Shown here: piece by piece, positions 38,397 to 46,705 of the stretch
How positions within the stretch are numbered: position 1 is the first letter of the stretch
How the letters are laid out: the number at the start of each line of letters is the position of its first letter
NCBI GenBank assembly: GCA_018401935.1
Contig: JAGYJQ010000009.1
Location: forward strand, 39,857-103,856
DNA: 64,000 nucleotides
Direction of reading: 5' to 3'
DNA from: Balneolaceae bacterium
GTDB lineage: Bacteria; Bacteroidota; Rhodothermia; Balneolales; Balneolaceae
Position numbers and translations under genes: made by a program
The notes under the pieces: model-generated
Databases searched by the model: none
What the model saw: the letters and a program-made list of their open reading frames with translations, nothing else
Told to the model about the DNA's origin: nothing

Positions 38397-40262
38397 TTAA
38401 GCTTCCTCTGATTTATCTTTTTTAAGTACAACGGTAACCTTTGAGTTGCCATTCCTTGATTCACTTGAATCTTTACCATTAGAGCGATTATTTGGTGTAG
38501 TCCGGTTGTCATGGCTGGTCGTATTTTGTGGCATACTAGATTGACCATTGCCTCTTGGATTTTTAGTCCCATTATTACGGTGACTACTACTCTTCCCAGT
38601 TCGGTCTTTTTTTGTGTACTCCAACTGATCTGGGTCGGGTTTATTAACCTTTAGTTCTTCTAATTCATGCTTTTCAAGCAGTTCGTCCAGGGAAGCCCCT
38701 TGAAGCACAGCATCGGTAATGTCAATTTCTGAGCCTGCTAGGGTAACATGAAATTCGTTTAAGGATATTTTATCATCGCCAACTAAGGAAACTCGAACAT
38801 GGTACTTCGTCATCCATTTCCAACGTGTACTAAAGATACCCTTTGTTAGATAGCTTTTTAGGTAGGGGTTTACATATAGATCTATGGCCCGGTAACTTGT
38901 GGAATGCTTGAATTTGCTAATCCAACTTTCGATATCCGTAAGTATGGTATCTTGTGTAACAACATTACCCGATCCACCACACATAGGGCAAGCATTGGAT
39001 ACGGAGTTAATCACCGATGGACGGATGCGTTGTCGAGTTATTTGTACAAGACCAAAATCACTCATCCCAATGATATTCGTCTTAGCGGGATCTTTCCTGA
39101 ATTCCTTTTTTAATTCATCGTAGATTTTCTTTCGATTTTTTTCGTCTTTTAAATCAATGAAATCAACAACAATGATTCCGCCGATATCACGTAAGCGGAG
39201 TTGTTTGCCAATCTCTCGAGCGGCTTCTAAATTGGTCTTAAGTGAATTATCTTCTTGCTTTTGTTTGGCAGCATAGGGACCTGAATTAACATCCACCACA
39301 TACATGGCTTCGGTTTGCTCAAAAATAAGATACCCACCCATTTTCATACGAACACGTGGATTAAAAATAGAATTCACATCTTCGCTGATACCCACATGGT
39401 CAAAAATGTGCTCTTTACCCTTGAATAGTTCCACATTGGGCATCATTTGAGGGGCAATCTGCTGCACATAACTTTTTATTTGCTTGAACATTTTCTGATC
39501 ATCTACGAGAACCCGGTCATAGTTTTTAGCAAACAAATCCCGGATTAGACTCTCGGTCATGTCCAAATCGTTGTACAATAAACTAGGTGGTTCTGCCTCT
39601 TCAAGACGTTCAGCTAATTTTTCCCATTTTTTCAGGACCGTACGTAAATCTTCTTCAATTGCCTCCTGTTCCTGGTCTTGGGCTACGGTTCGGACAATAA
39701 CCCCAAACCCGTCGGGTACCATGCCATTTAAGATCCCTTTTAAGCGGCGACGTTCCTTATAGTTACTAATACGCTTTGAGACAGCGATGTAATCCCCCAT
39801 AGGTATAAGCACAAGAAATCGACCGGCTATGGTTATATCGGTGGAGACTCTTGGCCCTTTGGATCCAATCGGCTCTTTTACGATTTGAACCAATAATTTT
39901 TGACCTGTTTTAAGTAGCTGACCGGCGAGTACTTGACGATCCGAATTCGTCATTTCCTCTTTTTTGGACAACGTATTATGCATGTGTTTGGGGATGGCTT
40001 TGGGGCCATTGAGCATGCTTATGTACTCATCCAAATGATCGCCGGCATCTGAGAAATGCAAGAAGGCATCCTTCGGAGTGCCCATGTCAATAAAGGCGGC
40101 ACGAATGCCACTCATTACTTTATGGACACGTGCAACATATATATTGCCTACGGTACGTTGATTTTCCTCTGATTCTATAAAGAGCTGCGCTAATTCTCCA
40201 TTCTCTAGGAGCGCGATCCGGTTTTGATTGCCGGAAGAGTGTATTATAATTTGATTTTTCAT
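38397..40262 (-). CDS. rng: Ribonuclease G/E family endoribonuclease
   Basis: Single-strand endonuclease for mRNA decay and rRNA processing. The S1 domain (GNIYVARVHKVMSGIRAAFIDMG) is at about 40-120. The Mg-binding aspartates appear in YVVDVNSGPY (about 320) and VVDFIDLKDEKNR (about 363), with the zinc-link CPMCGGSG near 424. The C-terminal tail (about 530-621) is hydrophilic and low-complexity (Ser/Asn/Arg/Lys), perhaps disordered. 621 residues is closer to RNase G plus tail than to RNase E. Upstream on the minus strand is a 434-base interval without a convincing gene. Confidence 0.95.
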   Translation of the reverse strand: MKNQIIIHSSGNQNRIALLENGELAQLFIESEENQRTVGNIYVARVHKVMSGIRAAFIDMGTPKDAFLHFSDAGDHLDEYISMLNGPKAIPKHMHNTLSKKEEMTNSDRQVLAGQLLKTGQKLLVQIVKEPIGSKGPRVSTDITIAGRFLVLIPMGDYIAVSKRISNYKERRRLKGILNGMVPDGFGVIVRTVAQDQEQEAIEEDLRTVLKKWEKLAERLEEAEPPSLLYNDLDMTESLIRDLFAKNYDRVLVDDQKMFKQIKSYVQQIAPQMMPNVELFKGKEHIFDHVGISEDVNSIFNPRVRMKMGGYLIFEQTEAMYVVDVNSGPYAAKQKQEDNSLKTNLEAAREIGKQLRLRDIGGIIVVDFIDLKDEKNRKKIYDELKKEFRKDPAKTNIIGMSDFGLVQITRQRIRPSVINSVSNACPMCGGSGNVVTQDTILTDIESWISKFKHSTSYRAIDLYVNPYLKSYLTKGIFSTRWKWMTKYHVRVSLVGDDKISLNEFHVTLAGSEIDITDAVLQGASLDELLEKHELEELKVNKPDPDQLEYTKKDRTGKSSSHRNNGTKNPRGNGQSSMPQNTTSHDNRTTPNNRSNGKDSSESRNGNSKVTVVLKKDKSEEA

Positions 40263-40696
40263 CGAAATTCTGTGTTAAACACCAACGAGCTTGGTTAACC
40301 AAGGGTTGAATTCTTCGCCATACTTCATCATTTTCAGTTGCTATTTGGTCAGCTGAATTCATCGTTCCAGATGTACAGGTCGTTGGTTGGGCAGATGCCC
40401 GTGTTAAATTTGTTTGGTTTGGACTATGCTCGGAATTGGATGAGCATAGTGTTGTGGGTGCTGCTTTGAAAGCAGCGAGAAGTAAATAAAATAGGTCCAT
40501 AACGCTTTTCTGTGCGCGTATCAACAGCATTAAAAGTACCAAAGTACTCGTGTTGTAAGAACAGGACCGTACCATTTATAGTGAAATATTCGTGTTAACG
40601 ATGCGATGTGCGTTGTTTCTGTAAATATAGAAGAGCACCTTCACAACTTGAATTGCTTCGTAATCAATATACAGTCAAAGTGAGACTAAAGTAAAT
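40263..40696. other. 434-base interval between rng and murA, no convincing gene
   Basis: A 151-residue minus-strand frame (40120-40575) runs into the rng coding region and has skewed, repetitive composition, so I do not call it a gene. Long 5' leaders are known for RNase E/G genes and may explain the length. The segment near 40330-40460 read on the minus strand contains C/A-rich stretches (CCAAACCAAACAAAT) reminiscent of the in-frame repeats elsewhere. No promoter or riboswitch could be defined. Confidence 0.5.
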
Positions 40697-41962
40697 TTAT
40701 TCTTGGGCTCTACTTAGTTTTGCCCCAACCGCATTTAGTTTATTTTCTAAGCTCTCATATCCACGGTCTAAGTGATATATACGGAGGATCTCTGTAGTGT
40801 TCTTTGCCGCCATACCCGCTAGTACTAAGCTCACACTCGCGCGCAAATCTGTACTCATGACGGAAGCTCCCTCTAATGCACTGGGCCCTTGTATACGAAC
40901 GGTATTCTGAGTTAAACTCATTTGTGCACCCAGCCGGCTGAGTTCAGGTACATAACTAAAACGATCAAAATAAACTGTATCGGTGACCGTAGAATCTCCA
41001 TGCGCTTGGGTTAGCATGGTTGCCCATTGTGCTTGAAGATCGGTTGGAAAGCCAGGGTAAATATCGGTAGTAATACTCACGGGTTCGAGGACCTCAGGTG
41101 CTTGAACTGAAATGATTTCACCCTCCATGTCGACCCTTGCTCCTGTTTGGCGAAGTAGGTCAGGGAAACTACCTAAGTGCCCGGCATTACAGCCGATTAA
41201 ACGAAGCGAAGATTCTGGAAGCATAGCCGCAGCTATCATAAAGGTTCCCACTTCTATTCTATCAGGATCATTTCGAAAAGTACCTCCAGAGAGTGTACGT
41301 ACTTGCTTAATGGTCAAGGTGTCGCTGCCTACTCCGCTAATGTTAGCCCCCATTGAGTTTAATACCGTACATAACTGCACGACGTCCGGTTCCTTAGCCG
41401 CATTTTCAATGGTAAACGATTCAGCTCGCAGCACAGCAGCAAGCAATAAATTAATCGTTGCCCCTACACTGCTTGGTTCTAGTCTATACCGACCACCGGG
41501 AACACTTGCCCCGGCTTTGGCAATTACATATCCTTTGTCCAAGTTTATTGAAATACCCATAGCTTCCAACCCTTTCAAGTGTAAATCGACCGGACGAGGC
41601 CCCCATGCACAGCCACCCGGCATAGATACTTTGGCATAACCATGTTTGCCTACTAGGGCACCGAGCATGTAAAATGAAGCCCTCATTTTTCTAACTAAAT
41701 CATAAGGCGCCTCTAAGTAATTTACATTAGAAGGATCAATGACAACTCGGTTCTCGGTATCCTGAAATTGAACCTGTGCACCAACGACACGTAATACGTT
41801 GTTGAAAGTATAGATGTCCTGTAGCCGAGGAACATTTTCTACGATGACGGGTTCATCAGCCAGTAAAGCCGCAGCTAAAAGAGGTAAAGCAGCATTTTTA
41901 GAACCACTGATAGCAATATCTCCATTCAATAGGGTAGGCCCCTTCACAATAAATTTGTCCAA
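40697..41962 (-). CDS. murA: UDP-N-acetylglucosamine 1-carboxyvinyltransferase (MurA)
   Basis: First committed step of peptidoglycan synthesis, transferring enolpyruvate from PEP to UDP-GlcNAc. The reactive cysteine is C118 in GGCAWGPRPVDLH, the residue alkylated by fosfomycin, so sensitivity is expected in principle. K22 (GSKNAALPLL) and R94-type segments are conserved. Length 421 is normal. It starts one base after the stop of the biotin-carrier gene, giving a compact minus-strand group with it. Confidence 0.97.
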   Translation of the reverse strand: MDKFIVKGPTLLNGDIAISGSKNAALPLLAAALLADEPVIVENVPRLQDIYTFNNVLRVVGAQVQFQDTENRVVIDPSNVNYLEAPYDLVRKMRASFYMLGALVGKHGYAKVSMPGGCAWGPRPVDLHLKGLEAMGISINLDKGYVIAKAGASVPGGRYRLEPSSVGATINLLLAAVLRAESFTIENAAKEPDVVQLCTVLNSMGANISGVGSDTLTIKQVRTLSGGTFRNDPDRIEVGTFMIAAAMLPESSLRLIGCNAGHLGSFPDLLRQTGARVDMEGEIISVQAPEVLEPVSITTDIYPGFPTDLQAQWATMLTQAHGDSTVTDTVYFDRFSYVPELSRLGAQMSLTQNTVRIQGPSALEGASVMSTDLRASVSLVLAGMAAKNTTEILRIYHLDRGYESLENKLNAVGAKLSRAQE

Positions 41963-41963
41963 A

Positions 41964-42461
41964 TTATTCTAACTCCATTAGTAAGGTTTGTTTTTCTATG
42001 GTCTGCCCTAATTCGACTTGAATAGTCTTAACCCGTCCTTGAATGGGTGCTTTGATTTCATTTTCCATTTTCATGGCTTCGAGCACCAATAAGGTGTCAC
42101 CCTTTTGGACCTGATCTCCCTGTTGAACATCAATGGATAGTACTTTACCTGGCATAGGAGCCTTAATATCTCCAACAGATTGCTCCAGCTCTGCCTTCAT
42201 ACCAAGCGTTTCAAGTAACAAAGCCTGTTCGTTTTTTACCTGTAGTTCTACGGGTTGTCCATCGATGTCAAAACGGATCTGAGTTCCCTCTACTTTTACA
42301 TTGGCAAGAATCCATTGCCGTGTTCCAACACGAAAGTAAAAGCGCCCGTTATGTTCGGTAAACTCGTATTCACAATGTTCCCCGTTTACTTGAGCCACCC
42401 CTTCAGAAGGCCCAATTTCAAGGCTTATATGCTCGTTTTTATAGCTTATTTGCTGTTTCAC
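41964..42461 (-). CDS. Biotin/lipoyl carrier protein (carboxylase BCCP-like)
   Basis: A 165-residue protein whose C-terminal half is a biotinyl domain with the modification site EAMKMENE (K131). The N-terminal half (residues 1-90) contains a beta-rich pattern like the inter-domain region of acyl-CoA carboxylase alpha chains. It starts at GTG. It could serve propionyl/acetyl-CoA carboxylase or a transcarboxylase; no carboxylase core genes are nearby. It is in a tight run with the 86-residue protein (8 bases) and murA (1 base). Confidence 0.85.
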   Translation of the reverse strand: MKQQISYKNEHISLEIGPSEGVAQVNGEHCEYEFTEHNGRFYFRVGTRQWILANVKVEGTQIRFDIDGQPVELQVKNEQALLLETLGMKAELEQSVGDIKAPMPGKVLSIDVQQGDQVQKGDTLLVLEAMKMENEIKAPIQGRVKTIQVELGQTIEKQTLLMELE

Positions 42462-42469
42462 GTGGGAAT

Positions 42470-42730
42470 TTATTTGCGAATATGTTTTAGACCCGTTGCC
42501 GTAGCCCTGAAGGTATACCCTTCAATATGGTCTGAATCATAAGAAGTTGCGCGATTAATTTCCACTGACCCACTTTGCCAGACTTCGATTAATCGAAAAT
42601 TGATGAGTGTAATTAAGTCATCTCTGAGCGCACCTGGTGGGAGTCCTGTTTCTTCCAACAGCACATCGTAAGGTTCGGGGAAAATAAGTCGAGAAAGCAC
42701 CTCGATTTCAGAGGTATATAATTTCCTCAT
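42470..42730 (-). CDS. Small conserved protein, function unknown
   Basis: An 86-residue soluble protein with mixed helix/strand pattern: EIEVLSRLIFPEPYDVLLEE, then LRDDLITLINFRLIEVWQSG, and a C-terminal TATGLKHIRK. The layout (helix, turn, helix, then a strand-rich piece) would fit a winged-helix-like domain, but no motif is decisive. It lies 8 bases before the biotin-carrier gene and 17 bases after the lipoprotein gene, so it is part of that minus-strand operon. Confidence 0.55.
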   Translation of the reverse strand: MRKLYTSEIEVLSRLIFPEPYDVLLEETGLPPGALRDDLITLINFRLIEVWQSGSVEINRATSYDSDHIEGYTFRATATGLKHIRK

Positions 42731-42747
42731 TCTATGAAAAAAGAAGG

Positions 42748-43251
42748 TTATTGAATAAAAATGTCGCCATAGGTAATCAGTCGCTGGTTTCCGTCGTATA
42801 GAAGTAGCCGATGTAGACCACGTGCTAATTCGGCACTTGAACCAAAATTCCGCGAATCAATCACAAAGGTGACCAACTCAAACTCCGAACCTATGGTTTC
42901 TTGTTGAAGGGGAATCCAGCGGTTATTGAAATTTAAATATCCCAATTCTACATAGGACTGAACCGGAGCGCCATTCAGGGTTATCTCCAAATAGGCCGTT
43001 CCGCCGTAGTTTATAGGATTAGGGAAAAGGGGAAGTACTCGAATTAAGCCTTCGTAATAGGGCGATACTCTCCAATCCTGTTTATCCTGAGAGAGTACAT
43101 TTTGTTGTAAATCTGTTTCTGTGTAGCCCTCGGCCGGACCATAGGCTTCTGCCTCAAACTGCTGTTGAGCACTGTCTTGCTGGCAGCTATTAAGCATTAG
43201 CCCAAAGAGTAGAAAAAAACAGGGAATTAATAAACGGTTAATGCTTTTCAT
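42748..43251 (-). CDS. Lipoprotein, function unknown
   Basis: Start chosen at ATG 43251 because it gives a clean lipoprotein signal (KSINRLLIPCFFLLFGLMLNSC with lipobox LNSC) instead of the 53-residue longer frame that reads over the divergent promoter. The mature part is 140-odd residues with beta-rich content (GGTAYLEITLNGAPVQSYVEL, ELVTFVIDSRNFGSS) ending YGDIFIQ. No known domain recognised. It is separated by 82 bases from the divergent ArsC/Spx-like gene, so the interval probably holds two promoters. Confidence 0.65.
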   Translation of the reverse strand: MKSINRLLIPCFFLLFGLMLNSCQQDSAQQQFEAEAYGPAEGYTETDLQQNVLSQDKQDWRVSPYYEGLIRVLPLFPNPINYGGTAYLEITLNGAPVQSYVELGYLNFNNRWIPLQQETIGSEFELVTFVIDSRNFGSSAELARGLHRLLLYDGNQRLITYGDIFIQ

Positions 43252-43333
43252 TGGTTTGGTGATATTAAGTGTGGGTTTTAGACGAACCGACCCGTATTTT
43301 ACGGAAGAAGCAATTAATTTAATCACTTTCATC

Positions 43334-43693
43334 ATGCTATATCTTATCGGCATTCCCAACTGCAATAAAATTAAAGATACACGTTCTTGGCTAGAGGAAA
43401 AAGGTATCACCTATGAATTTGTCCATGTTAAAAAAGAACCTCTATCTAAAGATGAAATCTCTGATCTGGCCCATAAGGTAGGGGTCGATGTGCTTGTGAA
43501 TACTCGCGGTACTACCTATAGAAAGTTAGAAATCAAGGATAAAAATCTAAGCGATGAGGAATTGCTCGAGCTGGTTCACGAGCACCAAAGTATGCTCAAA
43601 CGCCCAATATTAGTACTAGAGGAGTCAGTTTTGGTGGGTTTTGATGAGGAAGCATTTGAACAATTTGCAAAACAACATGAAATACTGGATTAA
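43334..43693 (+). CDS. ArsC/Spx-family (YffB-like) thioredoxin-fold protein
   Basis: Start at ATG 43334 (119 residues); the upstream in-frame extension to 43241 lies in the divergent promoter region. The N-terminus is LYLIGIPNCNKIKDTRSWL with a single cysteine (NCN instead of the CxxC of Spx or the catalytic C-x5-R of arsenate reductase). The rest (RPILVLEESVLVGFDEE) is typical of the family. A glutathione- or thiol-linked reductase is possible; arsenate reduction is not proven. The following DUF3108 gene overlaps its 3' end by up to 53 bases depending on its start. Confidence 0.8.
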   Translation: MLYLIGIPNCNKIKDTRSWLEEKGITYEFVHVKKEPLSKDEISDLAHKVGVDVLVNTRGTTYRKLEIKDKNLSDEELLELVHEHQSMLKRPILVLEESVLVGFDEEAFEQFAKQHEILD

Positions 43694-44687
43694 AAAAGCA
43701 TCTTTCTTCAGGTTCATGGATACGAGGCAGGCTGTTTTTAGTTTGTCTCTGATAGCGGTATTGACTTTGTTGTATATGACGCAAGCAGTAGCTTCCGTGT
43801 CTTTTTTTAAGCAGCAGATTTATGAATCCGATCTCGAATCACAGGAACCAGAAACGCATGAATCCGATCTCGAATCACAGGGACCAGAAACGCATGAATC
43901 CGATCTCGAATCACAGGGACCCGAGCCAAAGGGAACATTAGCCAACGGACAACCCACTGTGCCAGATATTTTGAGGGCTGGAGAGTGGTTTAGGTATGAG
44001 GTGCGCTATGGATTTTTCACCCTAGGATGGGTAGAGGTAAGTATTTTGCCCGATACGGTATATAATGATCGGGTGCATCATCACTTGTTCACTCGGATGA
44101 TATCGAATGACCGACTCCCGTTGATTGGCTATGAACGGGATGAGTTTCACACCCTATTTTATGTCAACGAAGAAGGCTTGCCAGTGAGCAGTCTTTTTTG
44201 GAAGGATAATGTGGACGAAGAGGAATGGGATGAAATTGTGTACCGTTTTGATAGAGAGGCTGAGCATGTGTTCTTTAAAGAAGAAGATGAAACCACAGGA
44301 GAGCTTTCCTTGGTGGAGCCGGCTACGGCTGGGCACATTGTTTTTGTTTATTCGCGCTTATTTGCCGGTGGTGGGGCGAATACGGAACTGCCAGTATATG
44401 TGAGTAAAAAGCTCGGCTTTCTTGATTTTGATCATAGCTCAGCCACTGAAATGCGAGCATATGAGGCATTTGAGGAACCGATAGCAACCTATAAAACCAA
44501 TGGGCGCACCGTTGATATAGTTGGGCCATTCGGATTTAGTGGTCGCTTTGTAGCTTTTTTTGGACAAGATGATCTAAGGATTCCATTGGAAGCGAGGGTT
44601 AAAATGTTCTTAGGCAATGCCGTTGTAAAATTGATTGAATATCGAGAAGGGGGTTCTGACCAGGTTAGCCGGCGGGGCATGGAGTAA
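43677..44687 (+). CDS. DUF3108-like exported protein with tandem-repeat linker
   Basis: The mature domain (RAGEWFRYEVRYGFFTLGWVEVSI onward) resembles DUF3108, a periplasmic lipid- or glycan-related family. A signal-type segment (AVFSLSLIAVLTLLYMTQAVAS) precedes it; the start may be 43677 (overlapping the ArsC-like stop) or 43716. Between signal and domain lie three 12-residue repeats, HESDLESQGPET (positions 43821-43928). The C-terminus ends KMFLGNAVVKLIEYREGG. It lies 4 bases before dut. Confidence 0.7.
   Translation: MKYWIKKASFFRFMDTRQAVFSLSLIAVLTLLYMTQAVASVSFFKQQIYESDLESQEPETHESDLESQGPETHESDLESQGPEPKGTLANGQPTVPDILRAGEWFRYEVRYGFFTLGWVEVSILPDTVYNDRVHHHLFTRMISNDRLPLIGYERDEFHTLFYVNEEGLPVSSLFWKDNVDEEEWDEIVYRFDREAEHVFFKEEDETTGELSLVEPATAGHIVFVYSRLFAGGGANTELPVYVSKKLGFLDFDHSSATEMRAYEAFEEPIATYKTNGRTVDIVGPFGFSGRFVAFFGQDDLRIPLEARVKMFLGNAVVKLIEYREGGSDQVSRRGME
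43821..43928 (+). repeat. 36-bp tandem repeat, three copies, in the DUF3108 gene
   Basis: The unit begins catgaatccgatctcgaatc and is 36 bp long. Copies are at 43821-43856, 43857-43892 and 43893-43928. The first differs at its first base and one internal base; the third diverges in its last 8 bases. In frame, it encodes ESDLESQ(E/G)PE. The repeats sit in an acidic linker after the signal segment, as in a flexible tether. Confidence 0.95.
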
Positions 44688-44691
44688 GAAA

Positions 44692-45210
44692 ATGAAGGAT
44701 CTAAAACCACAGACGGAACCAAACGAGATGGACAAACCACAGACGGAACCAAACGCGAAGGAAAAACCCATAATCAAGTGTATTCAATTGCCCCATGCCA
44801 AGGATCTCCCACTTCCGACTTACCAAACTCAGGGAGCTGCTGGTATGGATGTTCGGGTAGCTTTAACGAAGGACATCACTTTAGCGCCAGGAGAGCGTGC
44901 TTTAGTGCCTACCGGCATAATAATGGCCATTCCGCAGGGTTATGAAGTTCAGATTCGGCCTCGAAGTGGTCTAGCAATTAAGCATGGAATAACCATGGCA
45001 AACAGTCCCGGAACGATTGATTCCGATTTCCGAGGCGAAATTCATCTCATTGTTATTAATCACGGTCAGCAAGCATTTACGGTCAAACATGGAGACCGTA
45101 TGGCTCAGATGGTCGTGCAAAAAATACATCAAGCAGAGCTTGTTCAAATGCGCGATTTGGACCAAACAGATCGAGGCCATGGCGGCTTTGGATCTACCGG
45201 AGTAGAATAA
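44692..45210 (+). CDS. dut: dUTP diphosphatase
   Basis: Hydrolyses dUTP to dUMP, preventing uracil incorporation and supplying dTMP synthesis. Motifs 1-5 are present: GAAGMDVR, RPRSGLAIKHGI, NSPGTIDSDFRGEI, RMAQMVV and RGHGGFGSTG. Start at ATG 44692 (172 residues), just after the DUF3108 stop. The N-terminal 25 residues carry a 30-bp DNA repeat (KPQTEPNE twice), an extension not seen in typical Dut. It is followed after 3 bases by an MFS gene. Confidence 0.95.
   Translation: MKDLKPQTEPNEMDKPQTEPNAKEKPIIKCIQLPHAKDLPLPTYQTQGAAGMDVRVALTKDITLAPGERALVPTGIIMAIPQGYEVQIRPRSGLAIKHGITMANSPGTIDSDFRGEIHLIVINHGQQAFTVKHGDRMAQMVVQKIHQAELVQMRDLDQTDRGHGGFGSTGVE
44704..44755 (+). repeat. 30-bp period repeat at the 5' end of dut
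   Basis: The 22-bp core beginning aaaccacagacggaaccaa occurs at 44704-44725 and 44734-44755 (period 30 bp), with diverged spacers between. In frame, it encodes KPQTEPN twice ahead of the dUTPase core. Confidence 0.9.
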
Positions 45211-45213
45211 ATT

Positions 45214-46539
45214 ATGGTGGATGCTAAAACGCCCAAAAAGACCTTTAGGCAGGCGTTTACTCCCTTTGTCGAGCTCATAAAAGAGTACCCTTCCTTTCGT
45301 AGATTATGGATTGCTCAGGCAATATCTAATTTTGGGGATTGGTTTGGTCTTTTGGCGCTCTATGCCTTGGTGCAGCGCTACTCCGATTCGGAGTTCTTGT
45401 TAGGCTTGGTGATTATTGTAAAGATGCTGAGTTTAGCATTTTTTTCCCCCATTGCAGGTTATCTGACAGATCGTTTTAATCGACGCTTACTCATGATTAT
45501 ATGTGATGGAGGTCGGGCCTTAAGTTTGCTGCTTATGTTACTCGTTCAGCAGGAAAGCCTTCTTTGGTTAGCCTACGCATTGACGGGGTTTCAGATGATG
45601 CTTTCAGCTATTTTTGAACCCGCTAAAACAGCCTCCATTCCCAATGTGGCACCACCTGAGCGCTTAGTTGATGCCAACATTATATCGACGGCAACTTGGA
45701 GTATAATTTTTACCACAGGAATGGCGATAGGTGGTTTTGCTACTGAATGGATTGGTGTGGAAGCTGTTTTTATCTTGGACGCGATAACCTATTTGGTTTC
45801 GGCGTGGTTTATTTATCGAGCGGTCATTCCCCAAGAGGAGCGGCGCTCAAGTACTACTGAGGGGAAAACCAAACCGTCACTTTGGGCAGATATTCGTCAG
45901 AATATTGTACTCGATATACTCTTAGGGATTCGTTATTTACGCGATAACCATCACATTTTACGGCCAGCTGTGGCAAAGGGAACCTCCACCATATTTCTAG
46001 GTGGATTGGTATACATGCTTGTTTTGGTGAGTGATAACATTTTACAAATGGGGAGCGTTGGTTTGGGATTGCTCTACGCTGCTAGGGGAATTGGTACTGG
46101 TATTGGCCCTGTTATTGCCCGCCAACACTTTACTGATGAGCGTCACTGGATACGAGTAATGGGGGGTAGTATTGCATTGTCAGGTGCCATGTATATGGTG
46201 GTAGGATTGACCCAGGTCTGGTGGATGATGTTTGCCTTTGTGTTGTTGGCTCATGCCGCATCAGGAGCAAACTGGGTCACTTCTACGGTACTCCTGCAAA
46301 AAAGATCCGAAGATAACTTTCGAGGCCGAGTGTTCAGTACCGAATGGTTGCTTTTTACCCTGGGTAATTCGCTATCGGTCATCGTGGCATCGGTGCTACT
46401 GGAGTGGAAATTCTTTGAACTTCAAAGCCTGATTACCTTGTACGCGGTTGGGTTGATGCTAGCAGGGCTATTATGGCTAGCAACAGTAGCCAATTGGGAA
46501 CGCAATTGGGTGCAAAAAGGCCTGAGTGCCAAGGGCTAA
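45214..46539 (+). CDS. MFS transporter (EntS/Bcr-like exporter)
   Basis: A 441-residue, 12-span major-facilitator protein. GYLTDRFNRRLLMIICDGG matches the loop 2-3 signature of the family (G-x-x-x-D-R-x-x-R-R). The N-terminal ASNFGDWFGLLALYAL and overall length resemble enterobactin-exporter-like MFS proteins. It may export a small molecule; no biosynthetic genes are adjacent. It starts 3 bases after dut. Confidence 0.88.
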   Translation: MVDAKTPKKTFRQAFTPFVELIKEYPSFRRLWIAQAISNFGDWFGLLALYALVQRYSDSEFLLGLVIIVKMLSLAFFSPIAGYLTDRFNRRLLMIICDGGRALSLLLMLLVQQESLLWLAYALTGFQMMLSAIFEPAKTASIPNVAPPERLVDANIISTATWSIIFTTGMAIGGFATEWIGVEAVFILDAITYLVSAWFIYRAVIPQEERRSSTTEGKTKPSLWADIRQNIVLDILLGIRYLRDNHHILRPAVAKGTSTIFLGGLVYMLVLVSDNILQMGSVGLGLLYAARGIGTGIGPVIARQHFTDERHWIRVMGGSIALSGAMYMVVGLTQVWWMMFAFVLLAHAASGANWVTSTVLLQKRSEDNFRGRVFSTEWLLFTLGNSLSVIVASVLLEWKFFELQSLITLYAVGLMLAGLLWLATVANWERNWVQKGLSAKG

Positions 46540-46705
46540 CTACGGAGCTTTAAAGCTCTATTTGAACGTGCTACCCACTTTCCTCTTGTTGCTACGTAGT
46601 TATATGTAAATACTTTACTTAGGCTTTTTTATTTTGCGCCTAGCCCTCTTCTTTCTTATTGTGTTTGTGCACACAATACATAATCAAAAATCAAGAGAGG
46701 TTAGT

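Noticed and set aside
40120..40575. 151-residue minus-strand frame upstream of and overlapping rng
   Set aside because: It overlaps the rng S1-domain coding region in another frame and has skewed, repetitive composition without a recognisable fold.
41112..41639. 175-residue plus-strand frame opposite murA
   Set aside because: Antisense shadow of murA, whose motifs are all intact.
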